A stretch of DNA of 44,019 bases, taken from the IMG/VR virus record IMGVR_UViG_3300047564_003298, positions 1 to 44,019 of that record; one strand, given 5' to 3'. This DNA comes from a virus. A model generated the notes under the pieces. It searched no databases. It saw nothing but the letters and a program-made list of their open reading frames with translations, and was not told the origin of the DNA. Below are positions 17,034 to 26,526 of this stretch, piece by piece (within the stretch, counting starts at the first letter, position 1; every line of letters starts with the position of its first letter). Made by a program: the position numbers and the translations under genes.

Positions 17034-20000
17034 TCAACCCTCTGGGATAGCACTGATTCTAAGGTTCTTGACTCTAGGAATCAATGATTCATCGCTAGTA
17101 ATCAAGCACACTTTGATTTGGAAATTTTTGAATGTTCCACCGATAGGATATGAAATACCGTTTTCGATATAACTGATTCTATTCTCATCTAGAGATGGAC
17201 GGAACTCAAACCCAATAAACGTATTTGGGTTTCTTGAGTAATTGTCTTTGACCTTACTCATCAATTTCCAGCTCTTATCAGAGATTCTTTCTGGATCGTC
17301 CCCAGATAGAACTTTGTAATACACAAGAATATCAGTACCTGTTGGACGAACTGCATCCATGAACACACGCAAGTCACCAGACTCAAAGCCATCTTCAAGG
17401 ACGATTTCGCGTGTGATATACTTAGATAGGATGTTACCGCCAGATTTACCATCTTCACCAGAAGCAACCGCAGATGCCGTTGTACCACCAGTCGTACCAG
17501 CAAAAGTTGGAGCCTGAATAGCGATCGTTGGTGTTGTGGTATATCCGCTACCGATATGAGATAGGACGATTGAACTGATGGTATTGCTTCCGTCAGTATT
17601 TGCGACAGCAAAACCAGCAGCACCAGTACCATTACCGCCACTAATCGTCAGTGCATACAAACCAACATTATATGCTGGATATGGATAGCATCGATTTCTA
17701 AATGAGATTGCTGCAGTATTTACTGAGTTGTTCGTGCTTCCGTGAACACTAATCGAACCTAAAGGATCAGCAGAAGTAGTATTTGAACAAATATACTTGG
17801 CGCCGAAATTGGTGATTGCAATCTTAGTATTTGATAAGCCAGCATTATTGATAAAGAACGTTGCAGCAGTCAACGACAATCTTTCGATGTTGACAATCGG
17901 AGAAACGTCTGCATCAGTCGATGACATTTCAGCAGTCAAGATAAAGCTGTTAGCGTTACCTTGAACAAGTCTGCGGCGATTGATTGAATTCTTAGATGAC
18001 TTATCGGAGAGAGTTCCGAACTCTACTGTCTTGAATGGATCCAGATCAATGCCATTCGTTTCTTGAGCAAGAGTTGCTGAGTAGACACCCTTCAATGAAT
18101 AGTCAACTAATCCAGCTGGGAATTTGAGATCAGCAGAGGTCAACATAACACGATCAAGATCAATGTTTGCAATTGGTGGAGCGTCGAGAGCAAAAGTTAC
18201 AACACCTGAAGTATCGAACACAGCCTTGTTGAGAACAAACATCAAATCTTGATTTTGATATGGCGTCCAGGTTGATGAGTTTTGTGATCGGAAGAATGAA
18301 CCAGCATATGGCTGTTCTGAGATTCTAACCGTTGTCGTGGTTGATGATCCAAGAACATCTGTTCCAAGTTCAGCAATAAACAACTCATAGTCTGGCGAAT
18401 CAGAGCCAACTAGAATAGCATATTCTCTATTTGGTTCCAAGTATACTGGATCATCGAAAGTAAACTTCGTTGCAGTCATTGGATCATTGATATTTGGAAT
18501 ATCAGAGACGTGTACGTCTTTAGTGCTGACGCTCTTTGATGCAAGGTAATTCTTTGTTGGATATCCATTTTGCACTTCTGCAATCTTCACTGTAACTGGA
18601 AGCTGTAGACTTCCGCGTGTGATTGTCTTTGAGTTTTTGAAGTATGTTGCAACTGATGGCTTGCTCTTGAAGAACAAATCAATAGAGGTGCAGTAGATAC
18701 CGTAATCTTGTTTATTTGAATTTGGCTTTGGAGTAAAGAACGTTTGAGCCATACCATCACCAAGAGGAATTCTTGGAATAGTAGAAGCACTTGATCCAGA
18801 TACTGGTGGCTTGACAGGAGTTCCAACTGCAGGGCGATCTGATGGTGATGCAGGAACAACTAGTGAACTGCCTTCTGTTTCAGCGACAGGAGGTAGAACT
18901 GGTGTCGTTTGAATTCTCTGTGTAGTTTGCAAAATACCAGAAGCAGCATACGTTGCAGAAGCGCGCATTCCGTAATCTGGATCATTATATCGAGCTGTGT
19001 CTGTAATCGTGAAGAGACGATTGCCAGTCTTGAATTTGAATCCAGAATAAGATGGGATATGGAAAAGCCCAGCAACTGTTCCGTAAGTATCTACGTCATG
19101 ATTGCCGATAGAATATTTCGTTGTGCTGTCAGGAGAGAAACTCAATGCACTATTCAAAGTTAGATTTGCACCGTTGATACCTGCAACTCTCTTGACTTCA
19201 CCAACACCTGTTCCACTTACAAAGTAAATTAGATTGGCGTTAGATGGATTGTTTCCATTATTTGAATTCACGTGAATAAAATCTGTTGCACCGTAAGTAT
19301 TCGCAATCACGCCAGAGCGATGGATATATGATGATACAGCAATATTTACTGCAACATTTTGAATACTCTGAATCGTATTTCCAGATGAGAAAGTTAGAGA
19401 ATGAACTTTATTAGCATAGAGTGCTTCTGCACTTGGTAAAGTAGCATTCCAAATCTTACAAGGATCTGTATTGCTTGAGTTTTGTGTGAACGAACCTTGG
19501 ATAGGTTCAATTGCGATCATACCTTGTCCAGTGGCATGGAAATAGCGAACAATACCACGGAATGTTGCTAGATCATATCTTTGCGCACCATCAGATGTTT
19601 GATAAACAATATCACCTGGTTTGTATTTGGTGGCGACGACTGAAAGCGCAACACCAACTGGAAAGACATTGGCGTTCACATAGTTTTGCTTTAGATAAAG
19701 TAGATTTGGACCAGAGGTTGAAATGACCGTGGCATATGCATTACCGAGTTGAGGAGAAATAACACCCTCACCAGCATAGTATCTGTCTGCAGTATCAGAA
19801 TCAACTACTGAAACAACGTTTGAGTTTGAGTAGGTAATCGTTGTTCTTGAATTTTGAAAATATAACTGAGCATTTTCATCAAGATCACCGTCTAACTGAC
19901 GAATGGTCACAGTTCTATTGGTTGAGTCATAAGATTGAACCAAACCATTGAATGTGTTGACCGTTGCACTAGTTCCCTGCCATAGAATATCTCCAGGATA

Positions 20001-20225
20001 AACTTGTGCTGCATTATTTCGATCTACTTCAACAATCTTTTTAGCGTCGATGAGAACTCTATTGCCAGCCTGACAGAAACCATTTACAGCAACATCGTCA
20101 AAAAAGATACGTGAGATTTTATATGGCTTTAGATTATTAGCCACAAATTCTATTTCTCGCCCACGAATATATGGGACAAGGTTTGTATCTACGACAACTT
20201 TACCAGTTTGTGTTGTGATCGCCAT
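17034..20225 (-). CDS. Large baseplate/appendage structural protein
   Basis: 1063 aa, not assignable to a single T4 gene. It begins MAITTQTGKVVVDTNLVPYI then RGREIEFVANNLKP, an opening I associate with marine T4-type phage structural proteins downstream of gp8. Beta-rich modules fill the first 400 residues. A Pro/Ser linker lies at about 450-485 (PVSGSSASTIPRIPLGDG). A jelly-roll-like domain at about 495-660 includes QTFFTPK, SIDLFFKSKP and PNREYAILVGSD. A Gly-rich module at about 860-920 includes SHIGSGYTTTPTIAI. The last part (REIVLEDGFESGDLRVFMDA) resembles a carbohydrate-binding-like fold. It sits between the DUF4815 gene and the coiled-coil gene. Role in fibre attachment or peripheral baseplate is inferred. 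Confidence 0.7.
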   Translation of the reverse strand: MAITTQTGKVVVDTNLVPYIRGREIEFVANNLKPYKISRIFFDDVAVNGFCQAGNRVLIDAKKIVEVDRNNAAQVYPGDILWQGTSATVNTFNGLVQSYDSTNRTVTIRQLDGDLDENAQLYFQNSRTTITYSNSNVVSVVDSDTADRYYAGEGVISPQLGNAYATVISTSGPNLLYLKQNYVNANVFPVGVALSVVATKYKPGDIVYQTSDGAQRYDLATFRGIVRYFHATGQGMIAIEPIQGSFTQNSSNTDPCKIWNATLPSAEALYANKVHSLTFSSGNTIQSIQNVAVNIAVSSYIHRSGVIANTYGATDFIHVNSNNGNNPSNANLIYFVSGTGVGEVKRVAGINGANLTLNSALSFSPDSTTKYSIGNHDVDTYGTVAGLFHIPSYSGFKFKTGNRLFTITDTARYNDPDYGMRASATYAASGILQTTQRIQTTPVLPPVAETEGSSLVVPASPSDRPAVGTPVKPPVSGSSASTIPRIPLGDGMAQTFFTPKPNSNKQDYGIYCTSIDLFFKSKPSVATYFKNSKTITRGSLQLPVTVKIAEVQNGYPTKNYLASKSVSTKDVHVSDIPNINDPMTATKFTFDDPVYLEPNREYAILVGSDSPDYELFIAELGTDVLGSSTTTTVRISEQPYAGSFFRSQNSSTWTPYQNQDLMFVLNKAVFDTSGVVTFALDAPPIANIDLDRVMLTSADLKFPAGLVDYSLKGVYSATLAQETNGIDLDPFKTVEFGTLSDKSSKNSINRRRLVQGNANSFILTAEMSSTDADVSPIVNIERLSLTAATFFINNAGLSNTKIAITNFGAKYICSNTTSADPLGSISVHGSTNNSVNTAAISFRNRCYPYPAYNVGLYALTISGGNGTGAAGFAVANTDGSNTISSIVLSHIGSGYTTTPTIAIQAPTFAGTTGGTTASAVASGEDGKSGGNILSKYITREIVLEDGFESGDLRVFMDAVRPTGTDILVYYKVLSGDDPERISDKSWKLMSKVKDNYSRNPNTFIGFEFRPSLDENRISYIENGISYPIGGTFKNFQIKVCLITSDESLIPRVKNLRISAIPEG

Positions 20226-20245
20226 ATTTTATCTCTTACCTAAAG

Positions 20246-23200
20246 TTAATCTCTGTCATAATTGAAATCTATACTATCACTATCAAGTCTTCCAGCACCA
20301 CCGCCACCGCTTTCTGCACCTCTGCCACCATTGGCGAGGACGATTTGTGGTGTCTTGGTTGGATTTGTTGACTCAAATACAACGTCAGGTTCAACTGCTG
20401 CTGTAAATTCTGTAACTGCTGGAACCCATTTCGAATCATCGAACAATCCACCATTACTGAATAGATTACCCGCTGAATACCCTGTTGCGCCAAACGTGAA
20501 GTTTACACCAAAATTGAGTGGTGAAATTCTAAACCAAGGATCATACTCAAGTATGAATTCTGGGAATGATGGCAGATCTGGTAGTACCTGATTTGGTGGA
20601 ACTGGATCCTCTGGGATAATAGGGCGATCTGGACCATCTGGAACAATGACAACAGTATCATCATCTGTAGCAGGTGGTAAATCAGTACCTGGATCCTTCG
20701 CAATCACCACATCAGCATTTGCTCTTGGTGGTGGAAGTGTTGGAGGTGGAGGAGGCTCAACAACCTTTTCGCGGATAACTGTTACAGTCTCAACGATTTT
20801 TTCTGGAACAGTGATCACTTCTGGCTTCAATGTTTCAGATACCCAAACATCTGTTTCTGGTGTCAGAGTAATTGCGCCGTTGAATTGACCAAACAAGAAT
20901 GGTTGTACGGAAACTGCCTTATCAGATGCAAGACTTTGAGTGATTGCTGGAACTTCAGTATAACTCAAGCAAACTGTTTTCTTATTTACAGTCGTGTTTT
21001 CCTTACCGACTGGCTTCAAGCCAAGTGAATAGACCTTCATTGCAGGGATCATAAATCCACCTTCAAGCGCAACATTGAAGTCTGTGCTCTTGTAATCTGC
21101 AATATTGAAGTTTTGGAAGTTTTCACCGACTAGACCATACTTCTCTTTCTCTGTACCATCTTCATATTGAGTCTTGTCAGCCATTGCCAACTTCTCAACG
21201 TTATTCAATGAAGTGAAGAATTCAACTCTCTCAAGACGTTTATCCATTCGAGAGATATCTTTCATCGTATAACGCTTGTTCTCGTTATATTTTAGACGAA
21301 CTTCACGAACATCTGCCACATATGGTGGGAGATATAGTGTGTAAAGTGTCATTGCCTCATCAGAATCAGCAGGTGGAAGTGGTTGCGGAGCAGCCTTACC
21401 CTTGATCACTCTAAATTCTTTATCCTTAGACAGCACAAGTTTATCAATACGTGGTAGATAATAGTCATATGACAACTCTGTTGTTTCATCAGGAGATGAT
21501 ATAGCTGGAACAGTATATTTCTCATCACCATCGCCTAGAATTTGAGTTGGTCTAAAGTCTAGACAATCTCTTAGATTATAAACAATCCCTGTTGATGATG
21601 TATAGATTGGAATTGTTCCATTTTCATATTCTTCTTGAGAATATGAGTCAACAGAGAAGAAAGAAACGTTTGATCCAGTTGCGTAGATATGTTGATAGAA
21701 GTCAACATGGACAAGAAGTTTTGCGCTTGGAGAATCGTAGCCGTCCTTCAAGATCAATTTAGCATGCTCATAACGATCATCTCGCTGACCATAATCGATA
21801 TAGAAGTGATCAGTAATGTCAGTATAGACCGTTGCGTTTGGTAACATTGTAGAGTTACCTGCAATGACCTTACGAACACGAACTACGTCTGGAACATATA
21901 GCGAAATTGAATCGCCTGGACGAACTGTTGTAAATTCTGTATTTGAAACAAAGATCAACCCATTAGCCATGTCAACATTACCATAAGGAATGTTGGCGGA
22001 TGGACTAATTCTCAACTCAATGTTTGTATTGGCGTTTGTGGTAACAGTTGGGTAGTTGAATGACGTGAGTGTATATTCTGTATTGCTGTGTAATACTTTT
22101 CGACGAATCTTATCTTCAGCATCATTTTGTTTTACAAAGACAACAATATCAACTGAATTCAATCCAGTCAGACCAGTATCAATTGACAGTGAGTCGTTTG
22201 TCTTTGTAATATCACCAGCATCTAATTGAAGTATATCACCATTTGATACGCCAGTTTCGGAGCCTCGATCTCTTACGACAACAATTAGATTATCTTGAAT
22301 TGCAGATGTTGAGTCTGCCCAAGGAAGAGTTTCAAATGTAGTCGTTAGACCCTGACCACCTGCAATTTGGAATATACCGCTTCCAGGTGATGTTGGTGGG
22401 CGATTGGTAATAATTTTATTATGAACATAATCACAATTATTGATTGAACCACGTTTTGCGTAGGTTCTTGGCAGTCTGAACACTAAACTTTGTTTCAAAG
22501 TATCTTCGGTTGATGTTTCTCCAGTAAGATACTTGGAATATGCAGAAACATTCATAGAAGAATTTGATACCGTTGCTTGGTTATTTGCGACAATCGGACC
22601 TGCAATAAATGATTCAGCGTGATCTAGTTTGAAGTTGAATTGAACAACGCTTGTTGAATTTGGTACTGCACCACCAACCTTTGCACCATCATCAAACTCA
22701 CGATCGAGTGTAGCCTTTTTAGTTGAACCATTATAGTTGGTAATGAGGCGCGTTTGATTTGTGACATTTGAAGAGTATGAAGTTTGTTTGAATATTTGCA
22801 ATGGGAACGCAGTAGAAGTAGACAAGAAGGTGCTTGTAAACTCAGTATTGACCAAGAACGTATTATTGTTTGGTACGTTTACAACTTCTCTGACTTCATT
22901 ATTGATACGGATCACGTCACCAACGTTGACCTTCGTTTGACCACCACCAGCATCGAGTAGATTGCTACCAACATGAACTTCAAATGTATTGACATTGATA
23001 TTTGCTCTAGAAATGCTTGATAATGCATCGAGGCGCACTGGAAGAACAGTAACAGCAACATTGACGTAAGCATCATTCAAAGCTGAGAAACTGGTTGGCA
23101 GAGTAATTGATTTGGCATTATCAGAAGCAGCAGCGACTGTCGTTACAATCGGTCTCATGTCAATATCTGACAGATACAACTTGAATGCGCCGTTTGAATC

Positions 23201-24475
23201 TGTGTCAGCATTGAATGGATCAGCAGCGTAGCGAATGAAATTTTTCACTCTTGCCGTACCAATTTTGGTGTTTTGATAGGTGTTTGCGTCAGCACCTGTA
23301 CCTAAACCAATAGAAATCTTAGATGTATCAACGCAGTGAACATCGACTTTTTCTAAAGCAGCGATATTGACGAAGCCATTGCTGCTTCCTCGCAATCCAG
23401 TAACATAGATTGAATTTCCGTAAGAAATATCAACATCAGTTTCAACCAAACGTTTGACATCAGCCTCACTACGAGGCTTCTCAACGTTGAGTTTCATTGA
23501 CCCGATTGTTTCAAACTCAAATCCCTTGACGTATGCCTTTCCTGGCTCGATGACGATTGTATATTCGTCGCTATTGATGCCATCTACTAGAGATGCGCGG
23601 AATGGTTTGACGGTATAATCGCCAGACTCATCATATGTTCTACGAGCAAGAGTTTTCTCTAGTTCAGCGTAGACTGGATACTTGACTTGTTTGGTAATCT
23701 GTCCACTCTCGACTCTCATGAGTTCGAAGAACTTGGATTCATCAACCACAGTATCAAGTGGGCGAGTCGTTAGAACAAGACTAAATTGAAAACGATCAGC
23801 ACCTGGAGCCTGATAGTTGAATGATGACTGTGCTGGATCAAGTAGTGTTGTATCGATTTCGCTATCAACAATTTCTTCGTTGATTTCAAGACCGATCTTT
23901 ACGTTTGCTGAAGATGAGTATGCAGAAACAACTGCAGTTTGGTCTAGAACTTTTACGAAGTAGCCATCTGCATAGAACACGCCTTCGTTGATCGAAACGA
24001 TTGTTCCGAGACCGCTTGAGTTTGAACTGTTAGCCTGAGCCTCTGTTGTCTCGCCAGCGACCTTGATAATATCGCTATTGGTAAATTCGTTACCTGTTAC
24101 ATAACGAACCATGAGAGTTGGTTCGCCTTCAAATGGATAGTAAGTTGCAAGAACTTTAGCCTGTACATTTCCAGAAGAATTGCGGATAACGCGATCTTCA
24201 AAATCAGCAACGTCGATATCGATATTATTGTATGTTTTTTCGAGTTTTAGCCACTTGCACTTATTGTCAAGTGTCATATTGCCGCCGATGACTGGAGAGC
24301 CATCTTGGAATACGTGATCGCCGAATTGCTTGATTTGATTCTGTAGGATAGACTGAATTTGTGTAAGTTCACGAGCCTGAACTGCTCTTCCAGGCTTGAA
24401 AAGAACCTTCATATAGTTATTATCTAATGCGTTCTCTTTGAAATCGTCGTAATATGGGTCAATGTTGAATTCCAT
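20246..24475 (-). CDS. DUF4815-type baseplate/tail structural protein
   Basis: 1409 aa. The N-terminal 70 residues (FNIDPYYDDF, then FKPGRAVQARELTQIQSIL and FGDHVFQDGSPVIGG) are the hallmark of DUF4815 phage virion proteins. The remainder is beta-rich, with a module at about 500-560 (VNVGDVIRINNEVREVVNV) that recurs in gp7 and gp8. A C-terminal linker at about 1255-1335 is unusually rich in proline and aspartate (EPPPPPTLPPP, DGPDRPIIPEDPVPP). The end is Gly/Asp rich (GGRGAESGGGGAG). It follows gp8 by 10 bases. In related phages such proteins are virion components near the baseplate periphery; exact role unknown. The Pro-rich linker is one more candidate substrate for the hydroxylase (inference). 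Confidence 0.85.
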   Translation of the reverse strand: MEFNIDPYYDDFKENALDNNYMKVLFKPGRAVQARELTQIQSILQNQIKQFGDHVFQDGSPVIGGNMTLDNKCKWLKLEKTYNNIDIDVADFEDRVIRNSSGNVQAKVLATYYPFEGEPTLMVRYVTGNEFTNSDIIKVAGETTEAQANSSNSSGLGTIVSINEGVFYADGYFVKVLDQTAVVSAYSSSANVKIGLEINEEIVDSEIDTTLLDPAQSSFNYQAPGADRFQFSLVLTTRPLDTVVDESKFFELMRVESGQITKQVKYPVYAELEKTLARRTYDESGDYTVKPFRASLVDGINSDEYTIVIEPGKAYVKGFEFETIGSMKLNVEKPRSEADVKRLVETDVDISYGNSIYVTGLRGSSNGFVNIAALEKVDVHCVDTSKISIGLGTGADANTYQNTKIGTARVKNFIRYAADPFNADTDSNGAFKLYLSDIDMRPIVTTVAAASDNAKSITLPTSFSALNDAYVNVAVTVLPVRLDALSSISRANINVNTFEVHVGSNLLDAGGGQTKVNVGDVIRINNEVREVVNVPNNNTFLVNTEFTSTFLSTSTAFPLQIFKQTSYSSNVTNQTRLITNYNGSTKKATLDREFDDGAKVGGAVPNSTSVVQFNFKLDHAESFIAGPIVANNQATVSNSSMNVSAYSKYLTGETSTEDTLKQSLVFRLPRTYAKRGSINNCDYVHNKIITNRPPTSPGSGIFQIAGGQGLTTTFETLPWADSTSAIQDNLIVVVRDRGSETGVSNGDILQLDAGDITKTNDSLSIDTGLTGLNSVDIVVFVKQNDAEDKIRRKVLHSNTEYTLTSFNYPTVTTNANTNIELRISPSANIPYGNVDMANGLIFVSNTEFTTVRPGDSISLYVPDVVRVRKVIAGNSTMLPNATVYTDITDHFYIDYGQRDDRYEHAKLILKDGYDSPSAKLLVHVDFYQHIYATGSNVSFFSVDSYSQEEYENGTIPIYTSSTGIVYNLRDCLDFRPTQILGDGDEKYTVPAISSPDETTELSYDYYLPRIDKLVLSKDKEFRVIKGKAAPQPLPPADSDEAMTLYTLYLPPYVADVREVRLKYNENKRYTMKDISRMDKRLERVEFFTSLNNVEKLAMADKTQYEDGTEKEKYGLVGENFQNFNIADYKSTDFNVALEGGFMIPAMKVYSLGLKPVGKENTTVNKKTVCLSYTEVPAITQSLASDKAVSVQPFLFGQFNGAITLTPETDVWVSETLKPEVITVPEKIVETVTVIREKVVEPPPPPTLPPPRANADVVIAKDPGTDLPPATDDDTVVIVPDGPDRPIIPEDPVPPNQVLPDLPSFPEFILEYDPWFRISPLNFGVNFTFGATGYSAGNLFSNGGLFDDSKWVPAVTEFTAAVEPDVVFESTNPTKTPQIVLANGGRGAESGGGGAGRLDSDSIDFNYDRD

Positions 24476-24485
24476 GAACTTCTAC

Positions 24486-26519
24486 CTAGAATGAAAGTAC
24501 AATTTTGATCTGATCAATCTGATTATCTACACGAGTAATGTTCGTTCTATTTTCCATATAAATCAAGTCTCCCGTGAAAGGCTTGATTTCGGAATTAGAA
24601 ATTCCCAAAATAGGAGTCGATATTCCAGAAACCGTGCTCTTTATCGGAGAAGAGACTGTAAACGTCCCTGTGATATTATTTATGTAAAGAAAATTATCCC
24701 CTGCAGACCAGTGGGCTACGTTTGCGACGGCATTTGCAGTTTCTATGGAGGAGCCGATATAAACAGTCTCTCCATTTATAAAGTTTGCTGTCACAGGATC
24801 GCTTACAAATAGGCGAGTCGTGGTTCTGTAATTTGTTAGATTTGCGAACCAAGCACTATTTGCGATTAGAGGATTTACGAGCAATCCGACCTGATTGAAC
24901 TTGAACATGTTAGTTGAATCGCTAATCGGAATCTTCGTTCCATCTGTATCGTCATTCAACTCTACGCAGATCATTAGACTATGTGCGCGAAGTTCTTTGG
25001 TTGGATTCGATCCATGACCGCCAGCAGGACCAACTTGAATATCAAAAACAGCATTCGAACGTGCAATACTCATTGTTTGAGTATTTGCCGCATAGATGAA
25101 TGGTGTATTTACAGATAGGCTCGTGTTATTGATTATAGAAACAACGTTCCTAGAAATACCATTGATCGTGATAATATCGTTCACATAAACATTACCGAAG
25201 AATATATTAGCATTCGATGCAGTATTTGCGGTAACAATCGTAGAACCGTCTGTATTCACAGTACCAGAAAGTGTGGCTGATAGTGGAAGTCTATCGGCTA
25301 ATTGATTGTTTGCGGTTATCGTGCCACGTGTATAGTTGTTACCGCCGATCTGCACAGAAACAGAAGTAATGTTTCCGTTCGATACTCTTGCTAAAAGTTT
25401 AGCCGAACTGCCGTCTGTATTTGTGATTGACAAGAAGCTGCCTGTGTTTGTATTACCACCACCAGCATATCCTGAACCACCCCACAAAACGCGAACAATA
25501 TCGACTCTTCCGTCTTCAGCAGCCGCCAGGACAGCGTTATCTGTTACAACAGGCATCCACTTGGAGGTGAAGAACTTTTGCTTCAATCCTGGTGGAATCG
25601 TATACATATACTTCCAGCGATATCCATCGCCAGTTACGATAAACGGATCTTCTGGAAGTTGTCCATCGATATCAATCGTTGGTTCAATCGTCGACGGAGA
25701 GTTATTTCCGTTGAACAGACATTTGAAGATCTGATCTCTGTTGTTTCTAACATAGAACGTATTCGCAACTTGAGGATAAGTATTATCTCGTCTTTGAACT
25801 GTGACATTAGTATTGCTATACGCTGCATTCGCGTTGAGAGAAATAACTTTATTACTGCGAACAGAAACAACTTCTCTTGCATCTTCACCAACAACTACAA
25901 CGTTCCCTCTTCCGACGTTACCGACAAAGTTTGCAGTATTGCCGACAATAATAAGACTATTGCCAAGTAGAGTTAGTGATTGAGAGGAATTGGTATTTGA
26001 GAAAACGCTATTCACGACCAATACTGTGTTGTTCGTTACAGAAACAACGCTCTTAGTTGTATTATTGACGGAGATCAGATCTCCTGGGAAAAGATACGTT
26101 GTGAACGTCGTGCTAGTTCCAGTAATAACATTTGAGTTTGTTGCAACAGAAACAGTGCCACTCAAAATAGTATTGGCGTTTGAGTTTGCTGTGCCTAGAT
26201 TATGATAGTCGACATAAGAGAAGATTTCGATATGATCTTCATATGTGTCATACGTTCTTCCACTCGCCCAGTCGACTCTCGAGATAACTGGCTGCATATC
26301 AGACTCAAAGACTTTCTTCATACCAACCATGCTATAGTAGAATTCATTCTTGCTATTCGTGGTGTAGATTACATTCTCGACATTTGATGCATCTGTTCCA
26401 GTAAACGCTGGGGATCGACCAACCGTGACATAGGTGTTACTAATTTCTGTATTTGACAGATCTTTCTTTAGGCGATCAATTATAAAATTGCTAAAGAGTG
26501 GAGTGATGAGAGATTTCAT
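24486..26519 (-). CDS. gp8: Baseplate wedge protein gp8-like
   Basis: 677 aa, about twice the 334 aa of T4 gp8. It keeps the ends of the family: an N-terminal TYVTVGRSPAF and ISRVDWASGRTYDTY, a central GDGYRWKYMYTIPPG, and the C-terminal LIYMENRTNITRVDNQIDQI followed by LSF, matching T4's IYMENR and NILFTF. The extra length comes from inserted beta modules at about residues 113-185, 185-245 and 385-460. gp8 dimers link the wedge to the outer baseplate in T4. It is encoded immediately after gp7 (7-base gap), as in T4 order 6-7-8. Confidence 0.9.
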   Translation of the reverse strand: MKSLITPLFSNFIIDRLKKDLSNTEISNTYVTVGRSPAFTGTDASNVENVIYTTNSKNEFYYSMVGMKKVFESDMQPVISRVDWASGRTYDTYEDHIEIFSYVDYHNLGTANSNANTILSGTVSVATNSNVITGTSTTFTTYLFPGDLISVNNTTKSVVSVTNNTVLVVNSVFSNTNSSQSLTLLGNSLIIVGNTANFVGNVGRGNVVVVGEDAREVVSVRSNKVISLNANAAYSNTNVTVQRRDNTYPQVANTFYVRNNRDQIFKCLFNGNNSPSTIEPTIDIDGQLPEDPFIVTGDGYRWKYMYTIPPGLKQKFFTSKWMPVVTDNAVLAAAEDGRVDIVRVLWGGSGYAGGGNTNTGSFLSITNTDGSSAKLLARVSNGNITSVSVQIGGNNYTRGTITANNQLADRLPLSATLSGTVNTDGSTIVTANTASNANIFFGNVYVNDIITINGISRNVVSIINNTSLSVNTPFIYAANTQTMSIARSNAVFDIQVGPAGGHGSNPTKELRAHSLMICVELNDDTDGTKIPISDSTNMFKFNQVGLLVNPLIANSAWFANLTNYRTTTRLFVSDPVTANFINGETVYIGSSIETANAVANVAHWSAGDNFLYINNITGTFTVSSPIKSTVSGISTPILGISNSEIKPFTGDLIYMENRTNITRVDNQIDQIKIVLSF

Positions 26520-26526
26520 TTATTCT

